Origin: an uncultured Alphaproteobacteria bacterium
Lineage (GTDB): Bacteria; Pseudomonadota; Alphaproteobacteria; HIMB59; GCA-002718135
Length of the DNA: 53,190 nt
Direction of reading: 5' to 3'
NCBI GenBank assembly: GCA_902522015.1
Contig: CABYTX010000004.1
Location: 1 to 53,190 of the forward strand
The notes beneath the pieces were generated by a model, which worked only from the letters and a program-made list of their open reading frames with translations, did no database searches and had not been told where the DNA came from. A program made the position numbers and the translations under genes. Shown piece by piece: positions 7,753 through 15,831 of this stretch; the stretch's first letter is position 1, and every line of letters begins with the position of its first letter.

Positions 7753-8459
7753 TTGAATTTTTAAATAGTCTTCAAAATTCTCTAATTTATAAAAATTTCT
7801 TTTTGGTCCTATCTGGCTTAGATAATACAATTTTATTATTATTAATTTCACTACCACTTGGTTTTGTTTTAGCATTATTATTTGCTCTAGGAAGAGTTTC
7901 TAAAATTACATTATTATCAAGAACAATTGCTAGCTATATTTTTGTCATTAGAGGAACCCCTTTACTTGTTCAAATATATTTAATTTATTTTGGTTTAGGT
8001 TCAGTAAAATTTATTCGAGAAAGTTTTTTATGGTACGCATTGAAAGAACCTTTTTGGTGCGGAGTAATAGCACTTACAATTAATACTGTTGCATATGGAG
8101 CAGAAATTTTTCGAGGTGGTATTCAATCAATTGAGAAAAGTCAGGTTGAATCAGGCCTATCTCTTGGGTTTGGGAAATTTTTACTTTTAAGAAAAATTAT
8201 TCTACCTATTGCAATACGAAAAGTGCTACCGTCTTACGGTAATGAATTAATACTAATGGTTAAAGCAACCTCTTTAGTTAGTCTGACAACATACATGGAA
8301 ATGACAGGTATTGCTAGAAAGATAATGGCTAAAACATTTGCACCTGTTGAAGCATTTATTGCTGCAGGAATTCTTTATCTTTTTTTAAATTTTCTAATGG
8401 TTCAATTTGTTAAATATTTAGAATGGAAATATAATCCACACTTAAGATTAAATAATTAA
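7749..8459 (+). CDS. Polar amino-acid ABC transporter permease (HisM/OccM-like)
   Basis: A 236-residue partner of the preceding permease, translationally coupled to it. It has the same family layout: N-terminal membrane helices, FVIRGTPLLVQIYLIYFG (the counterpart of the partner's RGVPELLVIYLI), and the EAA loop ESGLSLGFGKFLLLRKIILP. It ends convergently with a cytochrome c' gene (4-base overlap of the 3' ends). The pair would import a basic or polar amino acid or derivative if joined by a binding protein and ATPase encoded elsewhere. Confidence 0.85.
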   Translation: MIEFLNSLQNSLIYKNFFLVLSGLDNTILLLLISLPLGFVLALLFALGRVSKITLLSRTIASYIFVIRGTPLLVQIYLIYFGLGSVKFIRESFLWYALKEPFWCGVIALTINTVAYGAEIFRGGIQSIEKSQVESGLSLGFGKFLLLRKIILPIAIRKVLPSYGNELILMVKATSLVSLTTYMEMTGIARKIMAKTFAPVEAFIAAGILYLFLNFLMVQFVKYLEWKYNPHLRLNN

Positions 8460-8905
8460 TTTCTAAATTTTTTATGACAAGTGCTGCAATTTGCTGCCAT
8501 TGCTTTAATAGCATCACTTATCATCTCTTTATCTTCTAATTCTATACTTAAAGATATCATTTCGATATCATCTACAAAGTTTTGGTTATATTCATTAAAT
8601 GTCTCACGATCACTCCAAATATTATCACTAGCTCCTTCTGCTTGACTATTTTCAGGATAAAAATCTTTAAATTCAGATGCTGAATGAAGAAGAGTTTCAT
8701 TAAGCTCCAACATTTCTTCATATTGATCTGAATTTATTAATCTGTAAAGTTTCGATGATGTGCTTTTAATTTTTTGCATTATTGCCATTCTTTCGTTAAC
8801 AATCTTTTCTAATGATTTGTCCTCTAAAGTTACTTTGTGAGCTAAAACATATAAAGGAAAGAATGAAATTAAAGTACTTATCGTTATTTTAAAGAATATA
8901 CCCAT
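8456..8905 (-). CDS. Cytochrome c' (class II c-type cytochrome), exported
   Basis: A 149-residue protein with an N-terminal signal peptide (GIFFKITISTLISFFPLYVLA, cleavage probably near residue 22) and a four-helix-bundle body. The haem-binding CSTCH lies eight residues or so from the C-terminus, the hallmark of class II cytochromes c'. These periplasmic proteins bind NO and are linked to nitric-oxide tolerance in some bacteria; electron-transfer roles are also proposed. Its start lies within the last codons of the iolE-like gene (17-base overlap), so the two are probably co-transcribed, an unusual pairing. Confidence 0.82.
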   Translation of the reverse strand: MGIFFKITISTLISFFPLYVLAHKVTLEDKSLEKIVNERMAIMQKIKSTSSKLYRLINSDQYEEMLELNETLLHSASEFKDFYPENSQAEGASDNIWSDRETFNEYNQNFVDDIEMISLSIELEDKEMISDAIKAMAANCSTCHKKFRN

Positions 8906-9782
8906 TTTTTGTTATTATATTATGCAAGTAATTATGTCCTAATTTTGCATATTCAAGAGGATTTGCTTTTTTAGGATCCTGCTCAGCTTCAATAATTAAC
9001 CATTTCTGATATTTTGCCTCATATAGTATCTTAATTAATGGATCGTAATCGATGCAACCATCTCCAGGAACAGTGAAAACACCATCTAAAAAAGACTCTC
9101 TAAAACTTAAGTCATCTTTAATAGATTTTAAAAAAACATCTTTTCTAATATCTTTACAATGAACATGGTTAATTCGAGAAATATAATTTTTTAATACTCT
9201 TTCGTAATTTGCTTTGGCAAACATTAAGTGTCCAGTATCGTAAAGCAAAAATGTATTTTGATTTGTCATATCCATAAATCGATCTACATCTTCCTCGGAC
9301 TGTATAATAGTTCCCATATGCTCATGATACGACATTGGCATTCCTTCATCCATCAGCATATCAGATAATTCACTGATTTTTTTGCAATAGCTATGCCATT
9401 CATCTTTTTCAAGTATTGGTCTTTTACTAAGAGCTTTTGATTGATCGCCTTGGATTGAATCAGATACATCAGCAAAAACAAAAACATCCGCATTAATTAA
9501 CTTTAATAAATTTAAATGATCTTGGAGTGCTATCCATTCTTCTTTTACACTTCTTTCTCTAAGCATTGCCCCATACCAACCACCTGGCATTTTTAAATTA
9601 AATTTTTCTAAAAGATATTTAGTTATTCCAGGATTTCTTGGAAATTTTCCACCTAATTCAATACCTGAAAATCCAGATGTGCTTGCATCCTCTAAACATT
9701 TTTCAATAGGAGTGTCACCTCCTAGTTCTGGCATATCGTCATTACTCCAGGCAATAGGTGCGATACCAAGTTTAATTTTCAT
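8889..9782 (-). CDS. iolE: IolE-like myo-inosose-2 dehydratase (sugar isomerase TIM-barrel family)
   Basis: A 297-residue xylose-isomerase-like TIM barrel. The opening GIAPIAWSNDDMPELGGDTP is characteristic of IolE, which dehydrates scyllo-inosose in inositol breakdown. Further barrel motifs are MSYHEHMGT, LLYDTGH and INHVHCKDIR, carrying likely metal ligands (Glu/His/Asp), and PGDGCIDYDPL. No other inositol gene is present in the window, so the pathway role is family-based. Downstream gene is the cytochrome c'; upstream lies a divergent glutamine amidotransferase 43 bases away. A related inosose or sugar dehydratase/isomerase activity is possible. Confidence 0.8.
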   Translation of the reverse strand: MKIKLGIAPIAWSNDDMPELGGDTPIEKCLEDASTSGFSGIELGGKFPRNPGITKYLLEKFNLKMPGGWYGAMLRERSVKEEWIALQDHLNLLKLINADVFVFADVSDSIQGDQSKALSKRPILEKDEWHSYCKKISELSDMLMDEGMPMSYHEHMGTIIQSEEDVDRFMDMTNQNTFLLYDTGHLMFAKANYERVLKNYISRINHVHCKDIRKDVFLKSIKDDLSFRESFLDGVFTVPGDGCIDYDPLIKILYEAKYQKWLIIEAEQDPKKANPLEYAKLGHNYLHNIITKNGYIL

Positions 9783-9825
9783 GAAGTTTTACATATTTCA
9801 TGATAGATGAAAAATAAAGATAAAT

Positions 9826-10647
9826 ATGAACATATTATTAGTCGATGGAAATGAAAAAGAAGCTTCTGATCGATATACAAAATTGGGTATGGATACTCAA
9901 TTTCAAGTATATGAAAAAATTTTAAAAAAATATTCTAGTTCAACTATCAATATTACAACAATTCATCCTGCTGTTCATAATAATTATCTTCCTTTAGGCA
10001 TAAGTCTTGACGATTTCGAAGCGGTTGCTTGGACAGGAAGCTTACTTAATATATATAACATGACAAAATCCATAACTAATCAAATAGATTTAGCTAAAGA
10101 ATTATTTAAAAAAAAGAATAAAATATTTGGTAGTTGTTGGGGGCTTCAGGTTTTAGTAACTGCTGCAGGAGGTAAAGTAAGAAAAAATCCAAATGGCCTT
10201 GAAGCAGTTTTAGCTAAAAATATTACATTAAATCAAGATGGTGAAATTCATCCCATGTATAAAAACAAAAAAAAATCATTTAATGCACTCTGTTGGCATT
10301 ATGATGAAGCAGAAAAGCTTCCAAAAGAAACTAAGGTACTAGCCTCAAATAAGATCAGCCAATTCCAATCTATAAGCTTTGAAGTAAATCAATCAAGTGT
10401 TTGGGCAGTGCAATACCATCCAGAATTTAATTCAAAATGGATGGCCGGACTTATGGAAATGAGAAAAGATATTTTGTTGGAACAAAAAGTATATGAAAAT
10501 TTATCAGAATTTGAAAACGAAAAAATGATTTTACAAAACCCTGATAATCTTGAGCAAAAAGAATTACATGTATATGACGATGTAGTTGATGAAGAAATCC
10601 ATTCTTTAGAACTTTCAAATTGGTTAAATCTTAATAAAAATTATTGA
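9826..10647 (+). CDS. Class I (type 1) glutamine amidotransferase, substrate unknown
   Basis: A 273-residue protein with a GATase-1 fold like the glutaminase half of GMP synthetase. The catalytic triad is visible: Cys104 in GSCWGLQ, and His198 and Glu200 in QYHPEF. CWHYDE at about 156-161 fills the loop seen in GMP-synthase-like amidotransferases. A C-terminal tail of about 60 residues, rich in Glu and Leu, follows the catalytic domain. It has no synthetase partner nearby, so it may hydrolyse gamma-glutamyl compounds or donate ammonia to an unknown acceptor. It is divergent from iolE and its 3' end overlaps glpK by 17 bases. Confidence 0.78.
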   Translation: MNILLVDGNEKEASDRYTKLGMDTQFQVYEKILKKYSSSTINITTIHPAVHNNYLPLGISLDDFEAVAWTGSLLNIYNMTKSITNQIDLAKELFKKKNKIFGSCWGLQVLVTAAGGKVRKNPNGLEAVLAKNITLNQDGEIHPMYKNKKKSFNALCWHYDEAEKLPKETKVLASNKISQFQSISFEVNQSSVWAVQYHPEFNSKWMAGLMEMRKDILLEQKVYENLSEFENEKMILQNPDNLEQKELHVYDDVVDEEIHSLELSNWLNLNKNY

Positions 10648-12112
10648 CTACATTTATAATTGATTTCCACTTACTAATACTAGAAGTTGAAATGGATTTG
10701 TTAATATTCGCTTTTACTGTTTTATCTTTTTTCCAAAGTTTACTTATTTGGCTTGTATTTTTTAAATATCCAGATTGAATTGCTGCAAGATATGCTGCCC
10801 CAAGTGAAGTAGTCTCAACATTACTTGGTCTAATAATTTTAATTTGAGAAATATTTGCTAAACTTTGTAGGAAGCTATTATTTTTAACCATACCTCCATC
10901 AACTCTTATTTCACTAATCTTTGTTTTAGAATCTTTCTCCATACACTCAATTAATTCATAAGTTTGAAAAGAGAGGCTGTCCAAAGTTGCTTTGATGATA
11001 TCTTCTTTAGACGTATTTCTAGTGATGCCAAAAAATGTTCCTCTTGCATTAGGGTTCCAATATGGGGCACCAAGTCCAGTTAAGGCTGGGACAAAAAATA
11101 AACTTTCATCTTTATTAGCTTTTTTATATAATTTATCAGTTTCACTAGAATCTTTTATAAATTTTAAATTATCGCGAAGCCATTGTATGGCAGAGCCTGC
11201 TACAAAAATACTTCCTTCATAGCAAAACATTTTTTTACCATTTATTTTAAAAGCAACAGTTGTTAGTAATCTATTTTTAGATAATTTAAATTTTTCTCCA
11301 ATATTCATAAGAAGAAAACAGCCTGTACCATACGTACTTTTTGATTGCCCTTTTTTAAAACAAGCTTGACCAATTGTTGCTGACTGTTGGTCTCCAGCCA
11401 TGCCTCCAATTGGTATTGAATCGCCGAATAATTTAGTAGAGCCAAAATCATATGCATTTTCAACTACAGTTGGTAAGATATTTTTTGGAATATTAAATAT
11501 TTTTAAAATTTTGTCAGACCACTGCTCTTTTTGAGAATCAAAAATCATGGTTCTTGAGGCATTTGATATATCTGTTAGGTGAGATTTTCCCTTGGTTAAT
11601 TTCCATAATAGCCAGGTGTCTATTGTTCCGAAAAGTAAATTATTATTTTTTAAATTCTTATTTACTTCTTTAACATTATCAATAATCCATTTAATTTTAG
11701 TAGCTGAAAAATATGGATCAAGCTCTAGACCAGTTATTTTTTGAATTTTTTTATCAATCCCTTTTCTTTTTAAATTTTCACAAAGATTAGCTGTTCTTCT
11801 ATCTTGCCAGACTATTGCTCTGTAAACTGGTTTCCCAGTTTTCTTATTCCACAAAACTGTTGTTTCTCTTTGATTGGTAATTCCAATTGAAATTATATTT
11901 TTTGAATTTAACTTATTTTTTCTTAATATTTTTGAAATTAAATTTCTAACATCATCCCAAATTTCTGTTGCGTTATGTTCTACCCATCCTTCATTGGGAA
12001 AATATTGTTTAAATTCTTTTTGGACAATATCGAATATTTCAAATTTTTTATTATACAGCACAATTCTTGAACTTGTTGTTCCTTGATCTATTACCAAAAA
12101 ATATTTTTTCAT
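10631..12112 (-). CDS. glpK: Glycerol kinase
   Basis: GlpK (493 residues, standard length) phosphorylates glycerol to sn-glycerol 3-phosphate. FGGY-kinase motifs are clear: DQGTTSSRIVLYNKK at the N-terminus, ITNQRETTVLW, AIVWQDRRT, the second-domain GGMAGDQQSATIGQACF, STYGTGCF, and IRVDGGMVKNNSFLQ. No glycerol facilitator or glycerol-3-phosphate dehydrogenase gene is adjacent. It lies 3 bases downstream of parE on the same strand and is probably read through from it. Its product can feed phospholipid synthesis as well as carbon catabolism. Confidence 0.96.
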   Translation of the reverse strand: MKKYFLVIDQGTTSSRIVLYNKKFEIFDIVQKEFKQYFPNEGWVEHNATEIWDDVRNLISKILRKNKLNSKNIISIGITNQRETTVLWNKKTGKPVYRAIVWQDRRTANLCENLKRKGIDKKIQKITGLELDPYFSATKIKWIIDNVKEVNKNLKNNNLLFGTIDTWLLWKLTKGKSHLTDISNASRTMIFDSQKEQWSDKILKIFNIPKNILPTVVENAYDFGSTKLFGDSIPIGGMAGDQQSATIGQACFKKGQSKSTYGTGCFLLMNIGEKFKLSKNRLLTTVAFKINGKKMFCYEGSIFVAGSAIQWLRDNLKFIKDSSETDKLYKKANKDESLFFVPALTGLGAPYWNPNARGTFFGITRNTSKEDIIKATLDSLSFQTYELIECMEKDSKTKISEIRVDGGMVKNNSFLQSLANISQIKIIRPSNVETTSLGAAYLAAIQSGYLKNTSQISKLWKKDKTVKANINKSISTSSISKWKSIINVVNNFY

Positions 12113-12115
12113 AAA

Positions 12116-14050
12116 TTAGACGTCTAAATTTTTAATGAAGTTAGCATTATTTTGAATAAATTTAAAACGTAACTCTGCTTGTTTTCCCATTAAGGTTTCG
12201 AATAAACTTTCGGTATTCTTCATATCTTTCTTAGCTTTTTCAGAGTTAATCAATATTAGATTTCTTTTGTTTTGATCCATTGTAGTCTCTTTCAATTGAT
12301 CAGCTGGCATTTCACCCAAACCTTTAAATCTTGTAATATTATAATTGTCAGACTTAAATTCTTTTTCAATTAATTTATCTTTCTCTTTTTCATCATATGC
12401 GTAAAAAGATTTATTTTTGTTATAAATTTTAAATAAAGGAGGCATTGCTAGATATAGTTTATTTTCATCAATTAAACTTTTCATATATTTATAAAAAAAA
12501 GTAATAAGCAGAGTTGCAATATGTGAACCATCTACGTCCGCATCAGTCATTAAAATTATTTTCTCATATCGAAGTTTTGAAATTTCAAAGTTTTTTCCAA
12601 TACCACAACCTAAAGATTGAATAAGATTTTGTATTTCATTGTTATCAGCAATTTTAGATAGCCCAACATTATAAACATTTAATATTTTTCCCCTTAAAGG
12701 AAGTATTGCTTGAAATTCTCTATTTCTTGCTTGCTTAGCAGAACCTCCAGCACTGTCGCCTTCAACAATAAATATTTCAGAATCTTTTATTGATTTACTC
12801 GAACAATCTACTAATTTACCTGGAAGACGATTTCTTTCTTTAATACTTTTTCTATCTAATTCTTTAATTTTTGATAAATCAGTTCTTTGAAGAGCTCTTT
12901 CAATTAAATTATCTAAAAGTATTTTTGAATTTTTCTTATTAGCATTTAACCATAATAAAAATTCTTGTTGTGTTTTTGTTTCAATTTCTTTTTGTAAATT
13001 TGGCATTATTATTCTCTTTTTAGTTTGACCTTCAAAACTTGGATCATTTATAAAGATTGAAATAATAACGTTAGAGTAATCAAAAATATCACTGTGATTG
13101 ATATTACTGATTTTTGAGAATTGATTTTTTTGACCATAAAGTTTTATAGCTTTTAGAATTCCATTACGAATACCATTTTCATGAGACCCACCATCTGGTG
13201 TTTCAATAGTGTTACAATATGACATTAAACTTGAATTTTCATTTGTATTAAATGAAATTAAAGTTTCAAAATTTTCATTATCTTTAATTTTTGATTTTAG
13301 TAAAAAAATTTTTTCAAATAATTTAGAGTTGTTTGCGTATTCTAATTGAAAATAATCTTCAATTCCTTTTTTATAAAAAAAACTTTTTTTGTTAGGTGTT
13401 TTATCTTTTATTAATTCTTTATCAATTTCAAAGTTGATAGTTGTTCCTCCAACTAATACTGATTTCATATTTATAAAATTATATAATTTTTTTGGAACAA
13501 ATTGTGTTTCTTCAAATATGCTTTCATCTGGGATAAAAGATATTTCTGTACCTTTTAATTTTTTGCTACATTTTTCAATTTTTATTTTTGTCTTAACCTT
13601 TCCTTTTGAGTAATCTTGTCTATACACTTTTCCATCTTTGAATACCTGAACTTGTAATAAAGAACTTAAAGCATTTACAACAGAAATCCCAACCCCGTGT
13701 AATCCACCAGAAGTTTTGTAAGCATTACTGTTAAATTTACCACCTGCGTGAAGTGTAGTTAAAACTACTTCAAGAGCTCTTTTATTTTTATATTTTGGAT
13801 GAAAATCAATAGGAATACCTCTTCCATTATCTTTTATTTTTATTGAACCATCTTTTTTATATTGAAAACTTATATCGGTCGCGTGACCAGCTAAAACTTC
13901 ATCTATACTATTATCTAGTACTTCGTTAACTAAATGATGAAGACCATCTTGATTAGTGCTTCCAATATACATACCAGGTCTTTTACGAACTGGCTCAAGA
14001 CCCTCAAGTACTTCAATATCTTTGGCATTATAAGTTGATTTTTTAGCCAC
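12116..14050 (-). CDS. parE: DNA topoisomerase IV subunit B
   Basis: A 644-residue type IIA topoisomerase ATPase subunit. The GHKL ATPase region shows RKRPGMYIGST, EVLDNSIDE, KDNGRGIP and GLHGVGISVVNALS. The TOPRIM domain shows EGDSAGGSAKQARNREFQAILPLRGKILNV (given in two overlapping motifs in the family) and DADVDGSHIATLL. Length and the absence of the extra GyrB insert favour ParE over GyrB, though only comparison with a second copy elsewhere in the genome would settle it. ParE works with ParC in chromosome decatenation. It is separated from glnA by a strong terminator. Confidence 0.88.
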   Translation of the reverse strand: MAKKSTYNAKDIEVLEGLEPVRKRPGMYIGSTNQDGLHHLVNEVLDNSIDEVLAGHATDISFQYKKDGSIKIKDNGRGIPIDFHPKYKNKRALEVVLTTLHAGGKFNSNAYKTSGGLHGVGISVVNALSSLLQVQVFKDGKVYRQDYSKGKVKTKIKIEKCSKKLKGTEISFIPDESIFEETQFVPKKLYNFINMKSVLVGGTTINFEIDKELIKDKTPNKKSFFYKKGIEDYFQLEYANNSKLFEKIFLLKSKIKDNENFETLISFNTNENSSLMSYCNTIETPDGGSHENGIRNGILKAIKLYGQKNQFSKISNINHSDIFDYSNVIISIFINDPSFEGQTKKRIIMPNLQKEIETKTQQEFLLWLNANKKNSKILLDNLIERALQRTDLSKIKELDRKSIKERNRLPGKLVDCSSKSIKDSEIFIVEGDSAGGSAKQARNREFQAILPLRGKILNVYNVGLSKIADNNEIQNLIQSLGCGIGKNFEISKLRYEKIILMTDADVDGSHIATLLITFFYKYMKSLIDENKLYLAMPPLFKIYNKNKSFYAYDEKEKDKLIEKEFKSDNYNITRFKGLGEMPADQLKETTMDQNKRNLILINSEKAKKDMKNTESLFETLMGKQAELRFKFIQNNANFIKNLDV

Positions 14051-14081
14051 AAATATTTCTTATCAAAAGTGTTGTTCTAAA

Positions 14082-14112
14082 AACATAAAAAAAACCGCCC
14101 TAAGGCGGTTTT
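14082..14112 (-). terminator. Intrinsic terminator of glnA
   Basis: AAAACCGCC (14091-14099), loop CTAA, GGCGGTTTT (14104-14112): a perfect 9-bp stem. Read on the minus strand it is followed by a T-rich tail (complement of 14082-14090) and lies 23 bases after the glnA stop, just upstream of parE. Confidence 0.92.
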
Positions 14113-14134
14113 CTTTATAGGGACAAGTATAATT

Positions 14135-15565
14135 CTACACGTCGTAGTATAATTTAAACTCGTGTGGATGAGGTCTAATATTAATAGGATCAACCTCACT
14201 CTCTTTTTTATAGCTAATATAAGTTTCAATTACATCTTTGGTGAATACATCACCCTCTAATAAAAATGCATGATCTTTCTCAAGAGCTTCAAGAGATTCA
14301 GCTAAAGATCCAGGCGTAGATTGAATTTTAGACAAAACTTCATCGCTAGCAGCATAGAGATTTATATCTGTTGGATCACCAGGATTAATTTTATTTTTAA
14401 TTCCATCTAATCCTGCCATTAACATTGCTGAGAATGCTAGGTATGGATTTGCACTTGGATCTGGACATCTAAATTCCATTCTTTTTGCTTTAGGGCTTTG
14501 AGAATAAGCAGGAATTCTAACAGATGCGGTTCTATTTCTTTGAGAGTAAACAATGTTCACCGGAGCCTCAAAGCCTGGGACCAATCTTTTATAAGAATTA
14601 GTAGTAGGAGCACAAAAAGCTAAAAGAGCAGGTGCATGTTTAAGTATACCGCCAATATAATTTAGAGCTAAATCACTTAGGTTAGCATAGTTACCCTCTT
14701 TATACATTAATGTGTCACCGTCTTTCCAAACACTTTGATGAACGTGCATACCTGAACCATTATCTTCGAATAAAGGTTTAGGCATAAATGTAGCAGTCAT
14801 TCCATGTTGTCTAGCAACATTTTTAACAACGTACTTATATTTCATCATATCATCAGCCATCTTCAACAGTGGTGAAAATTCTAAATCAATTTCACATTGT
14901 CCACCTGTTGCAACTTCATGGTGATGTGCTTCAACAGTAAGACCAATGTCTTGCATTGTCATTACCATTTCAGTTCTTACATCTTGAAGTGTATCAACTG
15001 GCGGTAAAGGAAAATAACCTTCTTTATGTCTAGGCTTGTGACCTAAGTTTGGGTTTTCATCAGCACCACTATTCCAAGTACCTTCAACAGAATCAACTTC
15101 GTGAAATGCAAAATTTGATCCTGAGTCAAACTGAACGTTATTAAACACAAAAAATTCTGCTTCTGGACCAAAAAATGCTGTGTCACCGATACCAGATGAT
15201 TTCAAGTAGGCTTCAGCTTTTTTAGCAATATTTCTTGGGTCACGACTATAGTCAACCAAAGTTACAGGATCTTTAATATTACAATGTAATGCCAAAGTTT
15301 TTTCTGAAAAAAAAGGATCAATGTATGCAGTTGTTGCATCTGGCAAAACAATCATATCACTGTCTTGAATTTCTTGGAAACCTCTTACTGAAGATCCATC
15401 AAAACCAAGTCCGTCAGAAAATATATCTTCGTCTAAAAATTTAATTGGTATTGTAAAATGTTGAGTTGTTCCTGGTATATCAGTAAAGCGCATATCAACC
15501 ATTTTAATGTCCATATCTTTAATTTCAGACATTAAATCTTTTGGAGTCGAGCTTTTTAATTTCAT
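14135..15565 (-). CDS. glnA: Glutamine synthetase, type I
   Basis: GlnA (476 residues) makes glutamine from glutamate, ammonia and ATP. Family signatures are FDGSSVRGF (55-63), PEAEFFVFN (134-142), the substrate segment [28 protein letters not shown] (269-280), and [12 protein letters not shown] (326-337). Tyr404 in [10 protein letters not shown] aligns with the classical adenylylation tyrosine (Tyr397 of E. coli), but the usual Leu-Pro-Pro-Glu-Glu that follows it is missing, so adenylylation control is uncertain. A good ribosome binding site (AAGGAGA, complement of 15571-15577) precedes the ATG. The 247-base leader carries two glutamine riboswitch aptamers. Upstream on the same strand are glnB and an aminotransferase. 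Confidence 0.98.
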   Translation of the reverse strand: MKLKSSTPKDLMSEIKDMDIKMVDMRFTDIPGTTQHFTIPIKFLDEDIFSDGLGFDGSSVRGFQEIQDSDMIVLPDATTAYIDPFFSEKTLALHCNIKDPVTLVDYSRDPRNIAKKAEAYLKSSGIGDTAFFGPEAEFFVFNNVQFDSGSNFAFHEVDSVEGTWNSGADENPNLGHKPRHKEGYFPLPPVDTLQDVRTEMVMTMQDIGLTVEAHHHEVATGGQCEIDLEFSPLLKMADDMMKYKYVVKNVARQHGMTATFMPKPLFEDNGSGMHVHQSVWKDGDTLMYKEGNYANLSDLALNYIGGILKHAPALLAFCAPTTNSYKRLVPGFEAPVNIVYSQRNRTASVRIPAYSQSPKAKRMEFRCPDPSANPYLAFSAMLMAGLDGIKNKINPGDPTDINLYAASDEVLSKIQSTPGSLAESLEALEKDHAFLLEGDVFTKDVIETYISYKKESEVDPINIRPHPHEFKLYYDV

Positions 15566-15589
15566 ATCTATCTCCTTACTTCAACAAAA

Positions 15590-15612
15590 GGGTATGCCAT
15601 CCAGCCTTACCC
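15590..15612 (-). promoter_or_regulatory. Hairpin in the glnA leader, possible riboswitch expression platform
   Basis: On the transcript, GGGTA (complement of 15608-15612) pairs with TACCC (complement of 15590-15594) around a 13-nt loop, followed by TTTTG and then, 13 bases further, the AAGGAGA ribosome binding site. It lies between the second aptamer and the start codon. It could act as a weak terminator or modulate ribosome access. The stem is short, so this is tentative. Confidence 0.4.
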
Positions 15613-15650
15613 GGTTAAATCATGCTCTAGTTATGAAATCTGCTTTTGAT

Positions 15651-15706
15651 GCGCGTTCCTTCAGCTAATGGCTTACTTCCGACCTATATATAATAGGTTG
15701 AACGAT
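15651..15706 (-). ncRNA. Glutamine riboswitch aptamer (glnA RNA motif), glnA-proximal copy
   Basis: On the minus strand the RNA reads ATCGTTCAACC ... GTCGGAAGTA ... GAAGGAACGC. P1 is CGTTC with GAACG, P2 is ACCTAT with ATAGGT, and the third stem is AGC with GCT. The unpaired core (GTCGGAAGTA and GAAGGAACGC) matches the glnA RNA consensus as I remember it, a glutamine-binding class known from cyanobacteria and marine metagenomes. Compared with the distal copy, P2 and P3 change sequence but keep pairing, while the core is nearly constant. Confidence 0.88.
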
Positions 15707-15721
15707 TTATAACTTTTGCAT

Positions 15722-15772
15722 GCGTTCCTTCGGCACAATGCCTACTTCCGACTCTAAATGAGTTGAACGATT
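15722..15772 (-). ncRNA. Glutamine riboswitch aptamer (glnA RNA motif), distal copy
   Basis: Second copy, transcribed first. It reads ATCGTTCAACTC ... GTCGGAAGTA ... GAAGGAACGC. P1 is again CGTTC with GAACG; P2 is ACTC with GAGT; the third stem is GGCA with TGCC. It is separated from the proximal copy by about 15 bases. Two full aptamers in series in front of glnA suggest a steeper response to glutamine than one would give. A TATAAT at 15770-15775 lies too close to the aptamer to be the promoter of an intact RNA. Confidence 0.88.
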
Positions 15773-15804
15773 ATAGGTTAATTACTAGGTTTTATATAAA
15801 AGTA

Positions 15805-15831
15805 AAGAAAAATTAGACAGCATCACTGTCT
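15805..15831 (-). terminator. Possible terminator overlapping the glnB stop codon
   Basis: AGACAG (15815-15820), loop CATCA, CTGTCT (15826-15831) make a 6-bp stem. On the minus strand it is followed by AATTTTTCTTT. The stem includes the last codons and stop of glnB. It would partly separate glnB from the riboswitch-controlled glnA. The short stem makes it a moderate call. Confidence 0.5.

Noticed and set aside
15770..15775. Perfect TATAAT on the minus strand just before the distal riboswitch
   Set aside because: Its transcription start would fall near 15763, inside the 5' strand of P1, so it could not make an intact first aptamer. An upstream AT-rich element around 15792-15799 is more likely, but not clear enough to call.
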